From Methylobacter sp. BlB1 (GTDB lineage: Bacteria > Pseudomonadota > Gammaproteobacteria > Methylococcales > Methylomonadaceae), in assembly GCF_015476545.1 (NCBI RefSeq), contig NZ_JADMKV010000029.1:1-50366 (forward strand): a stretch of 50,366 nt of DNA. The letters run 5' to 3'. Each line of letters begins with the position of its first letter. The stretch's first letter is position 1. Position numbers and translations under genes: made by a program. The notes under the pieces are model-generated. The model made no database searches and was not told where the DNA came from. It worked only from the letters and a program-made list of their open reading frames with translations. Below, one piece after another: positions 1-10,185 of the stretch.

Positions 1-408
1 AATAGAGCAGTTTTATCACTTAAGCCACTGTCCAACTTTCTGGATCCATTTCTGAGCTTGAAAGGCAACCAACTGCTAAAAGTGGCAGTGAGGAGAAAAA
101 AACAGGTCGCAACTGTCGGATCTTGGCCTGTTCAATACCTGCTGACAACAGAAACATAAGAAAAGCCCAAGGCTGGGCTGTACATATCTAGTAAAGTGCC
201 GGAGGCTATGGAAAAATACCGCGCGCCTGCCCAATACCCGCCTGTAATTTCGCTTGCTTGTCGTTGCTGTGGAGACAATGAACAGGTTCTTAGGCCTTTA
301 TAAGCAGCCTTCAGGTAGAATACGTCGTAAGGGGACGACAGGAGGGCATTTTTCGGATTGCCCGTGTCATAACAAGGCTATACAGCCTTATTGAGTCAGG
401 AAAGTAAA
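1..408. other. Left-edge region without a recognisable gene
   Basis: I see no convincing coding region before the thioesterase. A short minus-strand stretch near 16-75 reads as about 19 residues rich in Gln, Trp and Lys before a stop and could be the tail of a lost gene, but it is too short to assign. A small inverted repeat (AGCCCA at 164-169, TGGGCT at 174-179, 4-base loop) is followed on the minus strand by TTTTC, so it could act as a weak leftward terminator. The promoter for the thioesterase-parC pair should lie between about 200 and 400, but I could not fix a clear -35/-10 pair. Confidence 0.4.
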
Positions 409-906
409 ATGGATAGACAAGAGAAGTCGTTGGCTATGACTGTGCTGATGACGCCGGATATGGCGAATTTTTCCGGCAATGTGCACGGCGGCGCGCTATT
501 AAAGCTATTGGATCAGGTGGCCTATGCCTGCGCGGCGAAGTATTGCAAAAACTATGTCGTGACTGCATCGCTGGACCATGTGTTCTTTAGGCAGATGATC
601 AAGGTTGGTGAACTGGTGACTTTCTCCGCACATGTCAATTACGTGGGACGCTCCTCGATGGAAATCGGCGTCAAGGTCGAGGCCGAGAATCTGATGACAG
701 GAGAGACGCGGCACACCAACTCCTGCTACTTTACCATGGTGGCCGTCGATGAAAACGGCAGACCTCAGGAAATACCGAAACTACAGCTAGAGACCGAAGT
801 GGAAAGAAGATTATTTAAAGCCGCAGAAATGCGCAAAAAAATGCGCCAGGAATTCATGGAAAAGAGCCGGGCGTTACATGTAGATTTACCAAAGAGTGAA
901 TTGTGA
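409..906 (+). CDS. Acyl-CoA thioesterase, hotdog fold (YciA/BACH type)
   Basis: Predicted cytoplasmic thioesterase that hydrolyses acyl-CoA to free acid and CoA. The 165-residue protein is a single hotdog domain: GNVHGG near residue 22 followed by the long helix with [10 protein letters not shown] is the family signature, the Asp being the usual catalytic residue, and the later [10 protein letters not shown] strand fits the YciA/cytosolic acyl-CoA hydrolase group. I chose ATG at 409 because AGGAAA lies 5 bases upstream; a TTG at 391 is in frame but has no ribosome site. Its stop overlaps the GTG start of parC (GTGA), so the two are probably translationally coupled. The physiological acyl-CoA substrate cannot be read from the sequence. 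Confidence 0.85.
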   Translation: MDRQEKSLAMTVLMTPDMANFSGNVHGGALLKLLDQVAYACAAKYCKNYVVTASLDHVFFRQMIKVGELVTFSAHVNYVGRSSMEIGVKVEAENLMTGETRHTNSCYFTMVAVDENGRPQEIPKLQLETEVERRLFKAAEMRKKMRQEFMEKSRALHVDLPKSEL

Positions 907-3140
907 CTGTGGGTATACAAGAGAATTACGAACAACTGCCGTTAAAGCATTTTGCCGAGAAAGCTTACCTGGATTATTCCATGTATGTGATTTTGGACCG
1001 GGCCCTGCCGCATATTGCCGACGGCCTGAAGCCGGTGCAGCGGCGCATCGTTTATGCGATGTCGGAGCTGGGCCTGACGGCGGCGGCGAAATACAAGAAG
1101 TCGGCCAGAACGGTCGGCGACGTGCTCGGCAAGTACCATCCGCACGGCGATTCGGCCTGCTACGAAGCCATGGTGCTGATGGCGCAGGATTTTTCCTACC
1201 GTTATCCGTTGATCGACGGCCAGGGCAACTGGGGTTCGCCGGACGATCCCAAATCGTTCGCGGCCATGCGCTACACCGAATCGCGGCTGACGCCTTATGC
1301 GCAGACCTTGCTGAGTGAGCTGGGGCAGGGCACGGTCGACTGGACCGATAACTTCGACGGCACGCTGAAAGAGCCGGTTTTACTGCCGGCAAGATTGCCG
1401 AACGTGCTGCTGAACGGCACGATGGGCATCGCCGTCGGCATGGCGACCGACATTCCGCCGCACAACCTGCGCGAAGTAGCCAATGCCTGCATCGAGTTGC
1501 TGGATGATCCCGATTGTCCGCCAGACGCTATTTTCAGGCATATCAAAGGCCCCGATTATCCGACCGACGCCGAAATCATCACGCCTGCCGAAGAGATACG
1601 GAAAATGTATGTCAGCGGCGGCGGTTCGATCAAGATGCGCGCCAAATACGAGCTGGAAGACGGCAATATCGTTATCACGGCCCTGCCGCATCAAGTATCA
1701 GGTGCCAAATTGATGGAACAGATCGCGGCGCAGATGCTGGCGAAAAAACTGCCGATGATCGAGGACTTGAGGGACGAATCGGACCATGAAAATCCGACCC
1801 GCCTGTTGGTCATACCGAAATCGAAACGGCTCGATGTCGAGGCGGTCATGTCGCATTTGTTCGCGACGACGGATCTGGAAAGAAGCTATCGCGTCAATAT
1901 GAACATGATCGGCCTGGACGGCCGGCCGCAGGTCAAGGGGCTGAGGGACATCCTGGCCGAATGGCTGTCGTTCCGTACCGAAACAGTCCGGCGCAGGCTC
2001 CAGCACCGGCTCGACAAGGTGCTGGCCCGGTTGCATATTCTGGACGGCTTACTAATCGCCTATCTGAACATCGATGAAGTCATCGCCATTATCCGCAATG
2101 AAGACAATCCCAAGCCGGTGCTGATGGCAAGGTTCGGGCTCAGCGACCTGCAGGCCGAGGCGATTCTCGAATTAAAGCTGAGACATCTGGCCAAGCTGGA
2201 AGAAATGAAGATCCGCGGCGAGCAGGATGAGCTGGAAAAAGAGCGGGCCGCGCTGGAGAAGACCCTCGGCTCCCAAAAATTGCTGAACCGCCTGATCAGG
2301 AAGGAACTCGAACGCGACGCCGAGAAATACGGCGACGACCGCCGTTCGCCGATCGTCGCAAGGCAGGCCGCGCAGGCGCTGGATACGACCGAGCTGATAG
2401 CCAATGAGCCGTTGACGGTGATTCTGTCGCAGAAAGGCTGGATCAGGGCGGCCAAGGGCCACGACATCGACGTGAGCAGCCTGAGCTACCGCTCCGGCGA
2501 CGGTTTTCTCGATGCGGTCAGGACCCGAACGACCCAGCCGGTTTATCTGCTCGATTCGACCGGCCGGGCTTACAGCACGTCGGCGCATGATCTGCCGTCG
2601 GCCCGAACCCAGGGCGAGCCGCTGACCGGGCGCCTTAATCCGCCGGCCGGCGCCTACTTCACGCATCTGCTCGCCGGCAATCCCGATGACTGGTTTGTGC
2701 TGGCCAGCAACGCCGGCTACGGCTTCCGTGTGCAGCTCAAGGAACTGTTCAGCAAGAACAAGGCCGGCAAGTCACTGATTGCGCTGCCGGATGGCGCCAA
2801 GGTGTTGAAGCCGGCACGGGTAGCCAACGAATCCGACCTGCTTGCGGCCGTTACGATGCAGGGCCGTTTGTTGGTCTTTCCGGTGGCCGAACTGCCGGCG
2901 CTGGCGAAGGGCAAGGGCAACAAGCTGATCCAGATCCTGGCTTCGGATCTGGCCGCCGGCAAGGATGAAGTGATCGCGGTGATTACGCTGCCGGAAAACG
3001 GTCAGCTGAAAGTGCTGGCCGGAAAGCGCCATTTGACGCTGAAACCGTCTGATATCGAGCATTATTCAGGCAGCCGCGCCAATAGAGGATCGGCTTTGCC
3101 GAGAGGCTTTCAGCGGGTTGATGGTTTGGAGTGTGAGTAA
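903..3140 (+). CDS. parC: DNA topoisomerase IV subunit A
   Basis: Catalytic breakage-reunion subunit of topoisomerase IV, which decatenates daughter chromosomes together with ParE. The protein is 745 residues, close to the E. coli length of about 750. The N-terminal domain carries the winged-helix stretch [14 protein letters not shown] and the catalytic tyrosine in [10 protein letters not shown] (Tyr124). The quinolone-resistance positions are the sensitive-type Ser84 and Glu88 (Ser80/Glu84 in E. coli). A coiled-coil tower follows around residues 370-480, then a C-terminal beta-pinwheel region. That it is ParC and not GyrA is judged from the short C-terminal domain and the N-terminus. Start is GTG at 903, overlapping the thioesterase stop. 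parE is not in the window. Confidence 0.96.
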   Translation: MTVGIQENYEQLPLKHFAEKAYLDYSMYVILDRALPHIADGLKPVQRRIVYAMSELGLTAAAKYKKSARTVGDVLGKYHPHGDSACYEAMVLMAQDFSYRYPLIDGQGNWGSPDDPKSFAAMRYTESRLTPYAQTLLSELGQGTVDWTDNFDGTLKEPVLLPARLPNVLLNGTMGIAVGMATDIPPHNLREVANACIELLDDPDCPPDAIFRHIKGPDYPTDAEIITPAEEIRKMYVSGGGSIKMRAKYELEDGNIVITALPHQVSGAKLMEQIAAQMLAKKLPMIEDLRDESDHENPTRLLVIPKSKRLDVEAVMSHLFATTDLERSYRVNMNMIGLDGRPQVKGLRDILAEWLSFRTETVRRRLQHRLDKVLARLHILDGLLIAYLNIDEVIAIIRNEDNPKPVLMARFGLSDLQAEAILELKLRHLAKLEEMKIRGEQDELEKERAALEKTLGSQKLLNRLIRKELERDAEKYGDDRRSPIVARQAAQALDTTELIANEPLTVILSQKGWIRAAKGHDIDVSSLSYRSGDGFLDAVRTRTTQPVYLLDSTGRAYSTSAHDLPSARTQGEPLTGRLNPPAGAYFTHLLAGNPDDWFVLASNAGYGFRVQLKELFSKNKAGKSLIALPDGAKVLKPARVANESDLLAAVTMQGRLLVFPVAELPALAKGKGNKLIQILASDLAAGKDEVIAVITLPENGQLKVLAGKRHLTLKPSDIEHYSGSRANRGSALPRGFQRVDGLECE

Positions 3141-3169
3141 GTTCGCTGCCTAAAACATGAAACCTGAAA

Positions 3170-3208
3170 CCACGAGGACGCGAAGTTCTATTCTTCGTGT
3201 CCTCGTGG
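3170..3208. terminator. Long hairpin between convergent parC and the membrane-protein gene
   Basis: CCACGAGGACGCGAAG (3170-3185) pairs with CTTCGTGTCCTCGTGG (3193-3208) over 16 bp with one G-U pair and a 7-base loop. It lies between two convergent genes, which suits a bidirectional terminator, although there is no long T-run. The motif resembles a dispersed palindromic repeat type that I recall from many bacterial genomes, so it may also be a repeat copy. Confidence 0.6.
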
Positions 3209-3225
3209 CAGATGAATTTTTGCAG

Positions 3226-3999
3226 TTAATACCTTCGGTTATTTCTGACCGGTGTGATGGCAAACATGATCAGAAATCCGATACCGGCAAAGAGAGTCAG
3301 CCATTTTGTCATGCCATATAACCGGCGCAGCTTGCGGTTGGCTTTCTTGATAATCTTGAATTCGTCCAGATAAATCGTTTCACAAGCGCCGTTGCCGGTG
3401 TCGTCCCGGATGACGCTGGTGCCGCGCTGAAAGCCGCTGGCTTTATTGGAATAGCTCGCCAGGACACCTTTCAGCCGGATATGATCGCCGGGTTCGGCAC
3501 TCATCAGGGCTGTTTTGACTGCGTCATCATCGGTCAGCAGATGATTGTTGGACAGTGCATTCATTTTGAAAAGCGCACCGATTGAGGCATCGGGCCAGGA
3601 CGCCCAGCAGGTCCAGCTGTCATTGCTGAACGTCATGCTTTTGTAAACGCCTGACTCGACATTCTCGCCCCAGATTACGCAGAGATCACGCAGATTGATG
3701 AAATCCTTCCAACGTTTGTGATGCCAGATATCACTGAAATCATCGGCATCATGATAGCCGACAACGACGCCGTCGAGCTCATAGCTGAATTTGGGATTGA
3801 TTGTGTATTCCTGTCCATTGACCTGCAGCGTGAAAGCCTGATCGGAAGCCGGCGTTTGCACCGGTTCTTCGAGCTGATCCAGATCGTAATACGAAGGATC
3901 AGGCAACGTGTCCTTATAAAAATAAGTCGCTCCCATCACCAATACGCTGAGCATGAAAAGCCATTTGAACAGGGATTCAAAAACGGAAGAGAGGAGCAT
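3226..3999 (-). CDS. Unknown protein with a transmembrane segment at each end
   Basis: I do not recognise a family. The 257-residue product has a hydrophobic segment at about residues 8-26 and another at about 230-248, leaving a central soluble domain of about 200 residues. The central part is rich in Trp and contains three Cys residues (in DLCVIW, WTCWAS and GACETIY), and has a segment with EPGDHIRLKGVL that looks like a small beta-barrel/OB-like strand pattern. This suggests an inner-membrane protein with a periplasmic or cytoplasmic domain held between two anchors. It begins 32 bases after the lpdA stop on the same strand, so it may be the last gene of that transcript. Function not inferred. 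Confidence 0.7.
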   Translation of the reverse strand: MLLSSVFESLFKWLFMLSVLVMGATYFYKDTLPDPSYYDLDQLEEPVQTPASDQAFTLQVNGQEYTINPKFSYELDGVVVGYHDADDFSDIWHHKRWKDFINLRDLCVIWGENVESGVYKSMTFSNDSWTCWASWPDASIGALFKMNALSNNHLLTDDDAVKTALMSAEPGDHIRLKGVLASYSNKASGFQRGTSVIRDDTGNGACETIYLDEFKIIKKANRKLRRLYGMTKWLTLFAGIGFLIMFAITPVRNNRRY

Positions 4000-4031
4000 A
4001 TTGGATTTCTGTATTAGAGGAACCGGATTTC

Positions 4032-5486
4032 TTATGATGCCAGTGTGCCCACTGGCAAATGCAATGCCCGTTTCTCAAGAGACAGCGCCGCTTCATGCAA
4101 GGCTTCTGAGATGGTCGGGTGTGCGTGTATGGTTCTGGCCAGATCTTCGCCGCTGGCCGAGAATTCCATAGCCAGTGCGGCTTCGGCAATCAGCTCGGAG
4201 GCATGGGCGCCAATGATATGAACGCCAAGTATGGCATCGGTTTCGGCATGGGCAATGATCTTAACCATCCCCTCAGAAATGCCCATGGCATGAGACCGGG
4301 CGGCCGCGCTTAACGGGAAAGTTCCGATCTTGATGCGCTCACCTATGGCTCTTAAAGCCTGTTCGGTCTGGCCGACCCAGGCAACTTCAGGTTCGGTATA
4401 AATAACGCAGGGCAGGAGTTCGTAATTGATCGGGTTGTGAACGCCGGCAATCTGTTCGGCGACGAAGACGCCTTCCTCTATGCCCTTATGGGCCAGCATG
4501 GGGCCGAGCGAAGTCAAATCACCTATCGCATAAACACCAGGCAGGGTGGTTCTGCAGTTTTCATCGACATGCACGAAGCCATTTTCATCGAGCATTAAAT
4601 TGGCTTCCGCGGCGATCAGGTTTTCGGTATTGGGTTTTCTTCCCGAGGCAACAAGCAGTTTGTCTACACGCAGGCAATGCAGACCTTCACTATCCTGATA
4701 TTCGACAGTAACTTTTTTATGGCCTTTTTTGGTGGAAATGACCCGCGCTCCCAAACGCATTTCCAGTCCTTGTTGCGTATAGATGCGATAGGCTTCGCGT
4801 GAGATTTGCTGGTCGGGCAGCGTTAAAAAATTTTCCTGCGCTTCCAGCATAACGATTTCGGAGCCGAGTTTCTTCCAAATGCAGGCAAGCTCCAGACCTA
4901 TGACACCGGCGCCGATAATGCCCAGCTTTTTGGGTGCGCTGTCAAGGCTTAAGGCGGTTGTGGAGTCAATGATGAATTCATTATCGATCGGGGCGCAGGG
5001 TAGACAGATCGGGGATGAGCCGGCGGCCAGGATAATATTTTTGGCCTTAATGATGGACGATGACGAAGGGTCTACAGGGGTAATTTCCACTTCGCAGGCA
5101 TTGAGCAATTTTGCCTGGGCATGGATACGGGTAATTTTGTGATGGTTAAATATATCGACGATTTTATTGCTGAGCGTTTCGATGATTTTGTCCTTGCGTC
5201 GCATCATCTGGGAGATGTCCACTGAAATATTTTCAGCATGAATGCCATGTCTGCTCATCTCATGGTTCAGCAGATGATAAATTTTTGCCGACTCGAGAAG
5301 GGCTATAGCGGGGACACAGCCGGCATTAAGATAAGTGCCGCCCAGGCTGCTCTGGCGTTTGTTATTGCTCCAGTTATCGACGCAGGCCGTTTTCAAGCCG
5401 AGCTGCGCGCATCGGATGGCGCTGACATAACCAGCCGGCCCTGCGCCAATGACGACGACATCGTAATGAGATTGTAGCTTTGACAT
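4032..5486 (-). CDS. lpdA: Dihydrolipoamide dehydrogenase (E3) with a missing redox cysteine
   Basis: Belongs to the FAD-dependent pyridine nucleotide-disulfide oxidoreductases and is the expected E3 of the adjacent 2-oxoglutarate dehydrogenase, which normally reoxidises dihydrolipoyl groups with NAD+. Visible parts: FAD-binding VVVIGAGPAGY (residues 10-20), NAD-binding GIIGAGVIGLEL near 190, the second FAD contact YAIGDL, and the C-terminal dimerisation domain with the His456-Glu461 pair (HPTISE). The expected redox motif GGTCLNxGCxPSKALL reads GGTYLNAGCVPAIALL: Tyr52 replaces the first cysteine (codon TAT at 5331-5333), Cys57 remains, and SK has become AI. With one cysteine it should not form the catalytic disulfide, so normal E3 activity is doubtful. 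The length (484) and every other motif are normal. It lies 356 bp downstream of sucB, behind a repeat. Family assignment is firm; activity is uncertain. Confidence 0.9.
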   Translation of the reverse strand: MSKLQSHYDVVVIGAGPAGYVSAIRCAQLGLKTACVDNWSNNKRQSSLGGTYLNAGCVPAIALLESAKIYHLLNHEMSRHGIHAENISVDISQMMRRKDKIIETLSNKIVDIFNHHKITRIHAQAKLLNACEVEITPVDPSSSSIIKAKNIILAAGSSPICLPCAPIDNEFIIDSTTALSLDSAPKKLGIIGAGVIGLELACIWKKLGSEIVMLEAQENFLTLPDQQISREAYRIYTQQGLEMRLGARVISTKKGHKKVTVEYQDSEGLHCLRVDKLLVASGRKPNTENLIAAEANLMLDENGFVHVDENCRTTLPGVYAIGDLTSLGPMLAHKGIEEGVFVAEQIAGVHNPINYELLPCVIYTEPEVAWVGQTEQALRAIGERIKIGTFPLSAAARSHAMGISEGMVKIIAHAETDAILGVHIIGAHASELIAEAALAMEFSASGEDLARTIHAHPTISEALHEAALSLEKRALHLPVGTLAS

Positions 5487-5842
5487 AATAAAGCCTTCTT
5501 AAATATTAACTGATGTTACGCAGTAAGTTGAATACAGATCGGTTTGGCTAAAGTATCGCTAGCGCGAAGGTTTGGTTTAATCGGGTTTATCGCACCCGAG
5601 GGCGAGTGCCTTTCTTTTGCGTCGCCTCGGCAATTGCTCCTGCATTTCCTCGCTCCCACGCTCCTGCGTGGGAACGTATACCGGGCTTGGATACGACGTG
5701 CCGCTCTCAAAGCTCGGTATCGGTTCCTACGGAGGACCATGGGAACCAGGGACCCAGCGTTGGCGGCGTCGAATGCTGGGTGTTCTCGCCGAAAGCTGCG
5801 GTGCTCGGCGCGGCAAACGGGATAAAATCGTCCGACATAACA
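5487..5842. other. Gap between sucB and lpdA containing a palindromic repeat
   Basis: No gene is visible in these 356 bases; overlapping open frames on both strands are short and look non-coding. The segment breaks what is normally a compact sucA-sucB-lpd operon. It is GC-richer than the lpdA leader and holds the palindrome at 5651-5676. Next to lpdA, AGAAGG sits 7 bases before the ATG as a ribosome site. No convincing lpdA promoter was identified. Confidence 0.55.
5651..5676. repeat. Palindromic intergenic repeat
   Basis: CCCACGC (5655-5661) and GCGTGGG (5666-5672) form a perfect 7-bp stem with loop TCCT, extended outward to CG...CG with one mismatch. The form CGTTCCCACGC...GCGTGGGAACG matches a dispersed repeat I recall from several gammaproteobacterial genomes. 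No second full copy is present in this window, so repeat status rests on general knowledge. Confidence 0.55.
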
Positions 5843-7126
5843 TCAGATATTAAGAAGCAGATGGGCGGGAGCTTCCAGGCATTCTTTAATCGTCACTAAA
5901 AACTGCACGGCATCGCGTCCGTCGACCAGGCGGTGATCGTAGGACAAAGCCAGATACATGATTGGCCGGATGACAATCTGGCCGTTTTCGACAATCGGGC
6001 GCTCCTTGATGGCATGCATGCCCAATATGGCGCACTGCGGCGGATTCAATATCGGCGTTGACAGCATGGAACCGAAAATACCGCCATTGGTAATGGTGAA
6101 TGTGCCGCCTTTCAGGTCCTCGTAGCCCAGTGTGCCGTTACGCGCTTTTTCTCCGTAATCGGCGATGCTTCTCTCAATGCCGGCGAAATCGAGCTGATCG
6201 GCATCGCGCAGAACCGGTACGATCAGGCCGCGCTCTGTCGTAACAGCGATGCCAATGTCATAGTAGCCGTGATATATAATATCGTTATCGTCAATGGAAG
6301 CGTTCACAGCCGGAAAACGCTTCAAGGCTTCGATGGAAGCCTTGACGAAAAATGACATGAAGCCCAGCTTGATATGGTGCTTTTCTTCGAAACGGGCTTT
6401 GTACTGATTGCGAAGATCAATAACGTTTTGCATATTGACTTCATTGAAGGTCGTCAGCATGGCTGCATTTTGCTGGGCCTGCAGCAGGCGCTCGGCAATC
6501 CTCGCTCTCAAACGCGTCATTGGAACTCGTTGTTCCGGACGTAGATTCATAGCAGGCATTGCCGGCTCGGCTGGCTTGACTATCTCTGGTTTAGCCGTTG
6601 TTTCCTGCCTGATGGGCTCTACGGGCGCGGTTTCCGGTTTTGACGGTTCGATTTCAGCTGCAGGCGGTTTGTGGCTTTCCAGATAATCTAGCACGTCGGT
6701 TTTAGTGATGCGGCCATTTTTGCCCGTGCCTTTTATGCCAACGGGATCGATATTATTTTCCAGAATCAGTCGACGTACCGAAGGGCTGAGCGCAGGATGC
6801 GCTTCACTGCCAGGTGCGCGTGTTTCAGGTTCGGCCATTTCAATATCCTCAACGGCCTGTATTTTGCCGGCTGTCTGTGCTTGAGCGGCTTGAGGCTCGA
6901 GCACGGCCAGTACTTCGCCGGCAACGACTATCGAGCCGTCTTTCTTGCGTATTTCACGCAGAATGCCTGAGTCCGGCGCGGGTACCTCAAGAACCACTTT
7001 ATCCGTTTCCAGATCGACCAGGTTTTCGTTTTTATCGACCAAATCGCCGGGGCGCTTGTGCCAGGTAGCCAGTGTGGCGTCTGAAACCGATTCGGGCAGG
7101 TTGGGGACTAGGACTTCAATGCTCAT
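5843..7126 (-). CDS. sucB: 2-oxoglutarate dehydrogenase E2, dihydrolipoyl succinyltransferase
   Basis: Core of the 2-oxoglutarate dehydrogenase complex; transfers succinyl from lipoamide to CoA. Order along the 427 residues: lipoyl domain (1-78) with lipoylated Lys43 in [10 protein letters not shown]; a Pro/Ala/Glu-rich linker; the peripheral subunit-binding domain at about 112-150, including [10 protein letters not shown], which docks E1 or E3; another linker; and the catalytic domain from about 200 with the active-site His398 and Asp402 in SYDHRLVDG. All functional residues are present. The ATG lies one base after the sucA stop, with AGGA inside the last sucA codons as ribosome site, so translation is coupled to sucA. 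One lipoyl domain, as usual for SucB. Confidence 0.96.
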   Translation of the reverse strand: MSIEVLVPNLPESVSDATLATWHKRPGDLVDKNENLVDLETDKVVLEVPAPDSGILREIRKKDGSIVVAGEVLAVLEPQAAQAQTAGKIQAVEDIEMAEPETRAPGSEAHPALSPSVRRLILENNIDPVGIKGTGKNGRITKTDVLDYLESHKPPAAEIEPSKPETAPVEPIRQETTAKPEIVKPAEPAMPAMNLRPEQRVPMTRLRARIAERLLQAQQNAAMLTTFNEVNMQNVIDLRNQYKARFEEKHHIKLGFMSFFVKASIEALKRFPAVNASIDDNDIIYHGYYDIGIAVTTERGLIVPVLRDADQLDFAGIERSIADYGEKARNGTLGYEDLKGGTFTITNGGIFGSMLSTPILNPPQCAILGMHAIKERPIVENGQIVIRPIMYLALSYDHRLVDGRDAVQFLVTIKECLEAPAHLLLNI

Positions 7127-7127
7127 G

Positions 7128-9959
7128 TTATTTTCCTGATGACTTACTGTATAAGGCCGATTCTACGACGGCTTTTTGTTGTTCTATGTGGACGCGGAAA
7201 TTCCCCACCGCAGGGGCTGCAGACGCCTCTCTGCCACTGTAACTCATAGTGACATGCGCAGGCAGACTATCTGCGAAATGATGTTTGGATTGATACCAGA
7301 CGCCTTGATTCTGAGGCTCCTCCTGACACCAGACGAATTCTTTCATGGCCGGATACTTCGTCAGTTCCGCTCTGAAGGCTTCGATGGGGAAAGGATACAA
7401 TTGTTCTATGCGCGTGATGGCTACATGTTTCAGATTGTCTTTGTCCTTGCGGCGCGCTTCGAGCAGATCATAGTAAACCTTGCCGGAGCATAAGATAAAG
7501 CGCGTAACTTTTTTCGGATTGATCGGGTCCTGTTCGCCGATGATAGTCTGAAATTGCCCATCGGTCAGGTCTTCCAGCGTGGAAACGGCGAATTTATGCC
7601 TGAGCAGGCTTTTGGGCGTCATGACAATCAGCGGCTTTCTGTAAGGCCTGATCAATTGCCGGCGCAGCAAATGAAATATCTGTGCCGGCGTGGTCGGATT
7701 GCAGACCTGAATGTTGTGTTCGGCACACAGCTGCAGATAGCGTTCAAGTCGGGCGGATGAGTGTTCAGGTCCCTGGCCTTCGAAACCGTGCGGCAGAAAC
7801 ATGACCAGACCGCTCAGCCGGCCCCATTTGGTTTCTCCGGAACTGATGAACTGATCGATGACGACTTGCGCGCCATTGGCAAAATCGCCGAACTGCGCTT
7901 CCCAGATGACCAGTGTATTCGGTACGGTGGAACTGTAGCCGTATTCGAATCCCAATACGGCCGCTTCGGACAGCAATGAATCGAAAATCTGCGTCTGGCC
8001 CTGATCCTTGTCCAGATGTTTCAGCGGCGTGTGGGTTTTGCCGTTGAGCTGATTATGCAAGACGGCATGGCGATGGAAGAATGTGCCCCGGCCGACATCC
8101 TGGCCGGTCAGGCGGACATTATATTTTTCCATCAGCAAGGTCGCATAAGCCATGTTCTCGGCAAATCCCCAGTCCAGAGGCATGGCGCCGGCAGCCATTT
8201 TACGGCGGTTATCCATAATTTTAGCGACGCGCGGATGTAGTTCAAAGCCGGCCGGCAGCCGCTGCATGCGATCGTTGCAGAAGCGAATGTGGTCTATCGA
8301 AACGGAAGTGTCGCAGGGGGTGTCCCATTTTCCGTGCAGGAACTGATTCCATTGCGTGGTATATGAGTAATGGTTGTGGTCCAGCACAGGCCGGGAAACA
8401 ACCTGGCCGGCATCAAGCTGCTTCTGATACTGCTCTTCCATTTCGGCAGCCTGTTCCTCCGTAATGACGCCTTCACTGATCAGGCGGTCCGCATAAAGCC
8501 GCCGCGTGGTTTTGAGTTTGCGGATTTTCTTGTACATGCGCGGCTGAGTGGCCGAGGGCTCATCGGCTTCGTTGTGGCCGAGGCGACGGTAGCAAATCAG
8601 GTCGATGACGACATCTCTGTTGAAAGTCATTCTGAAATCAAGCGCCATTTTAGTGACAAAAATGACGGCTTCGGGGTCGTCTCCATTGACGTGGAAAACC
8701 GGCGCCTGAATCATGCTGGCCACATCGGTGCAATAGAGGGTGGAACGCGCGTCCTGCGGATTGCTGGTGGTAAAGCCGATCTGGTTGTTGATGACGATAT
8801 GAATCGTGCCGCCGGTAGAAAAGGCCCGGGTTTGCGACATGTTCAGCGTTTCCATGATGATGCCTTGTCCCGAAAACGCGGCATCGCCGTGGATCAGCAC
8901 TGGGATGACCGCTTTTTCGCCGTCCGCGCCGGCCCTGTCCTGACGTGCTTTTACCGAGCCTTCCACGACCGGATCGATGATCTCAAGGTGCGACGGGTTG
9001 AAAGCCAGCGTCAAATGCAGCGGTCCGCCAGGCGTGGCAATGTTGGATGAAAACCCCATGTGATATTTGACGTCGCCGGAAATGACACCGGGCGATAGCT
9101 TGGGCAGGCCGGCGAATTCGTCGAATAAAATGGCGGGACTTTTGCCGAGGACATTGATCAGCACATTCAGCCGGCCTCTATGCGCCATGCCGATCACGAC
9201 TTCTTTAACGCCTTTTTCCCCGGCTCTCTGGACGAGTTCGTCGAGAACCGTAATCAGCGATTCGCCGCCTTCCAGTGAGAAGCGCTTTTGGCCGACAAAT
9301 CGTGTATGCAGATAGTTTTCTATGCCTTCAGCTGCAGTCAGCAGCTTCAACAGCCAGCGCTTTTTTTCGGGTTCTATCGCTAAAGTCGATTTCGGGCTTT
9401 CCAGATGATTTCTTATCCAGCGTTTGATTGTCGTATCGACAATATGCATGTATTCGGTGCCAATGCTGCCGCAGTAAATCTCTTTCAGGCTGGTTATGAT
9501 GTCGCGCAGCGGTAACCGGTCAATGCCCCGCAGCATGTCGGCATCGAACAGAGTATCCATGTCGGGCGCGGACAGTCCGTAATAAGCTGGATCAAAATCG
9601 GGAGGCGGGGGCGTTGTTTTTCCCAGCGGATTGTTTTGAGCGATTTGATGCCCGCGGACGCGGTAATGGTTGATGAGCCGGGCAGCGGCTGATTGCTTTT
9701 TGACGCTTTCTTCCGTGAACCCTTGCAATTCGGCCAGCCTGCCTTGAGATTTAATCGCGAGCTGTGCAAAGCGTTTTACGATGGGACTGTGGGCCGCTTC
9801 ATATTCGACACCGTCGTGAATGGCGCTGAATTCTTTCTGCCAGCTGGGGTCGACCGACTCAGGGTCTTCCAGAAACTTTTCATACAGACTTTCAATGAAA
9901 CTGGCATTGCTGCCATAGAGGCCGGAAGAATCTTGAAAAAGTTTTAGCAGCTTACTCAT
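7128..9959 (-). CDS. sucA: 2-oxoglutarate dehydrogenase E1 component
   Basis: Thiamine-diphosphate enzyme that decarboxylates 2-oxoglutarate and succinylates the lipoyl arm of SucB; TCA cycle step. The 943 residues match the usual length (about 930-945). The N-terminus has the short E2-binding helix region typical of SucA. AHRGRLN near residue 260 and the diphosphate/Mg motif spanning GDAAFSGQG to NNQIGFTT are intact, and the C-terminal transketolase-like half is complete ([10 protein letters not shown] near 880). The ATG at 9959 has GGAT 7 bases upstream. It is first in the sucA-sucB pair. Upstream is a long AT-rich gene-poor stretch that must hold the promoter. Type I methanotrophs were long reported to lack this activity; the gene itself looks intact. 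Confidence 0.96.
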   Translation of the reverse strand: MSKLLKLFQDSSGLYGSNASFIESLYEKFLEDPESVDPSWQKEFSAIHDGVEYEAAHSPIVKRFAQLAIKSQGRLAELQGFTEESVKKQSAAARLINHYRVRGHQIAQNNPLGKTTPPPPDFDPAYYGLSAPDMDTLFDADMLRGIDRLPLRDIITSLKEIYCGSIGTEYMHIVDTTIKRWIRNHLESPKSTLAIEPEKKRWLLKLLTAAEGIENYLHTRFVGQKRFSLEGGESLITVLDELVQRAGEKGVKEVVIGMAHRGRLNVLINVLGKSPAILFDEFAGLPKLSPGVISGDVKYHMGFSSNIATPGGPLHLTLAFNPSHLEIIDPVVEGSVKARQDRAGADGEKAVIPVLIHGDAAFSGQGIIMETLNMSQTRAFSTGGTIHIVINNQIGFTTSNPQDARSTLYCTDVASMIQAPVFHVNGDDPEAVIFVTKMALDFRMTFNRDVVIDLICYRRLGHNEADEPSATQPRMYKKIRKLKTTRRLYADRLISEGVITEEQAAEMEEQYQKQLDAGQVVSRPVLDHNHYSYTTQWNQFLHGKWDTPCDTSVSIDHIRFCNDRMQRLPAGFELHPRVAKIMDNRRKMAAGAMPLDWGFAENMAYATLLMEKYNVRLTGQDVGRGTFFHRHAVLHNQLNGKTHTPLKHLDKDQGQTQIFDSLLSEAAVLGFEYGYSSTVPNTLVIWEAQFGDFANGAQVVIDQFISSGETKWGRLSGLVMFLPHGFEGQGPEHSSARLERYLQLCAEHNIQVCNPTTPAQIFHLLRRQLIRPYRKPLIVMTPKSLLRHKFAVSTLEDLTDGQFQTIIGEQDPINPKKVTRFILCSGKVYYDLLEARRKDKDNLKHVAITRIEQLYPFPIEAFRAELTKYPAMKEFVWCQEEPQNQGVWYQSKHHFADSLPAHVTMSYSGREASAAPAVGNFRVHIEQQKAVVESALYSKSSGK

Positions 9960-10185
9960 TAGTATTATCCAATTTATTCAAAACGGGTTTTTAAATTTCC
10001 ACCCTATCCGCAGTGGTATAGTACTTGGTTAGATATTGTCTAGCCAAAGTATGGTTCATTTTATTAGTGGCAAAGGCAATCATAAAGTTTCATCTGCTTG
10101 TTGTTGAGATAAAAATATGAGAGACAGAAAATATGGTAATTAGAGTTCATTATTCAAAATCGGAAAGCATGTCTCTGTGCCTGAG
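9960..10185. other. AT-rich leader between sucA and the DUF2914 relic
   Basis: No gene is seen. The stretch should contain the minus-strand sucA promoter, but no clear -35/-10 pair stands out. It runs into the decayed gene starting near 10186. Confidence 0.4.

Noticed and set aside
16-75. Short minus-strand peptide at the left edge (KWIQKVGQWLK then stop)
   Set aside because: Only about 19 codons after an in-frame stop; might be a transposase tail but cannot be supported.
886-1392. Long minus-strand open frame inside parC
   Set aside because: It lies wholly opposite the strongly conserved parC and its composition (Arg/Pro/Ser-rich) is that of an antisense frame in GC-rich DNA.
5516-5899. 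Several short frames on both strands between sucB and lpdA
   Set aside because: They overlap each other and the palindromic repeat, lack ribosome sites and have no recognisable protein character.
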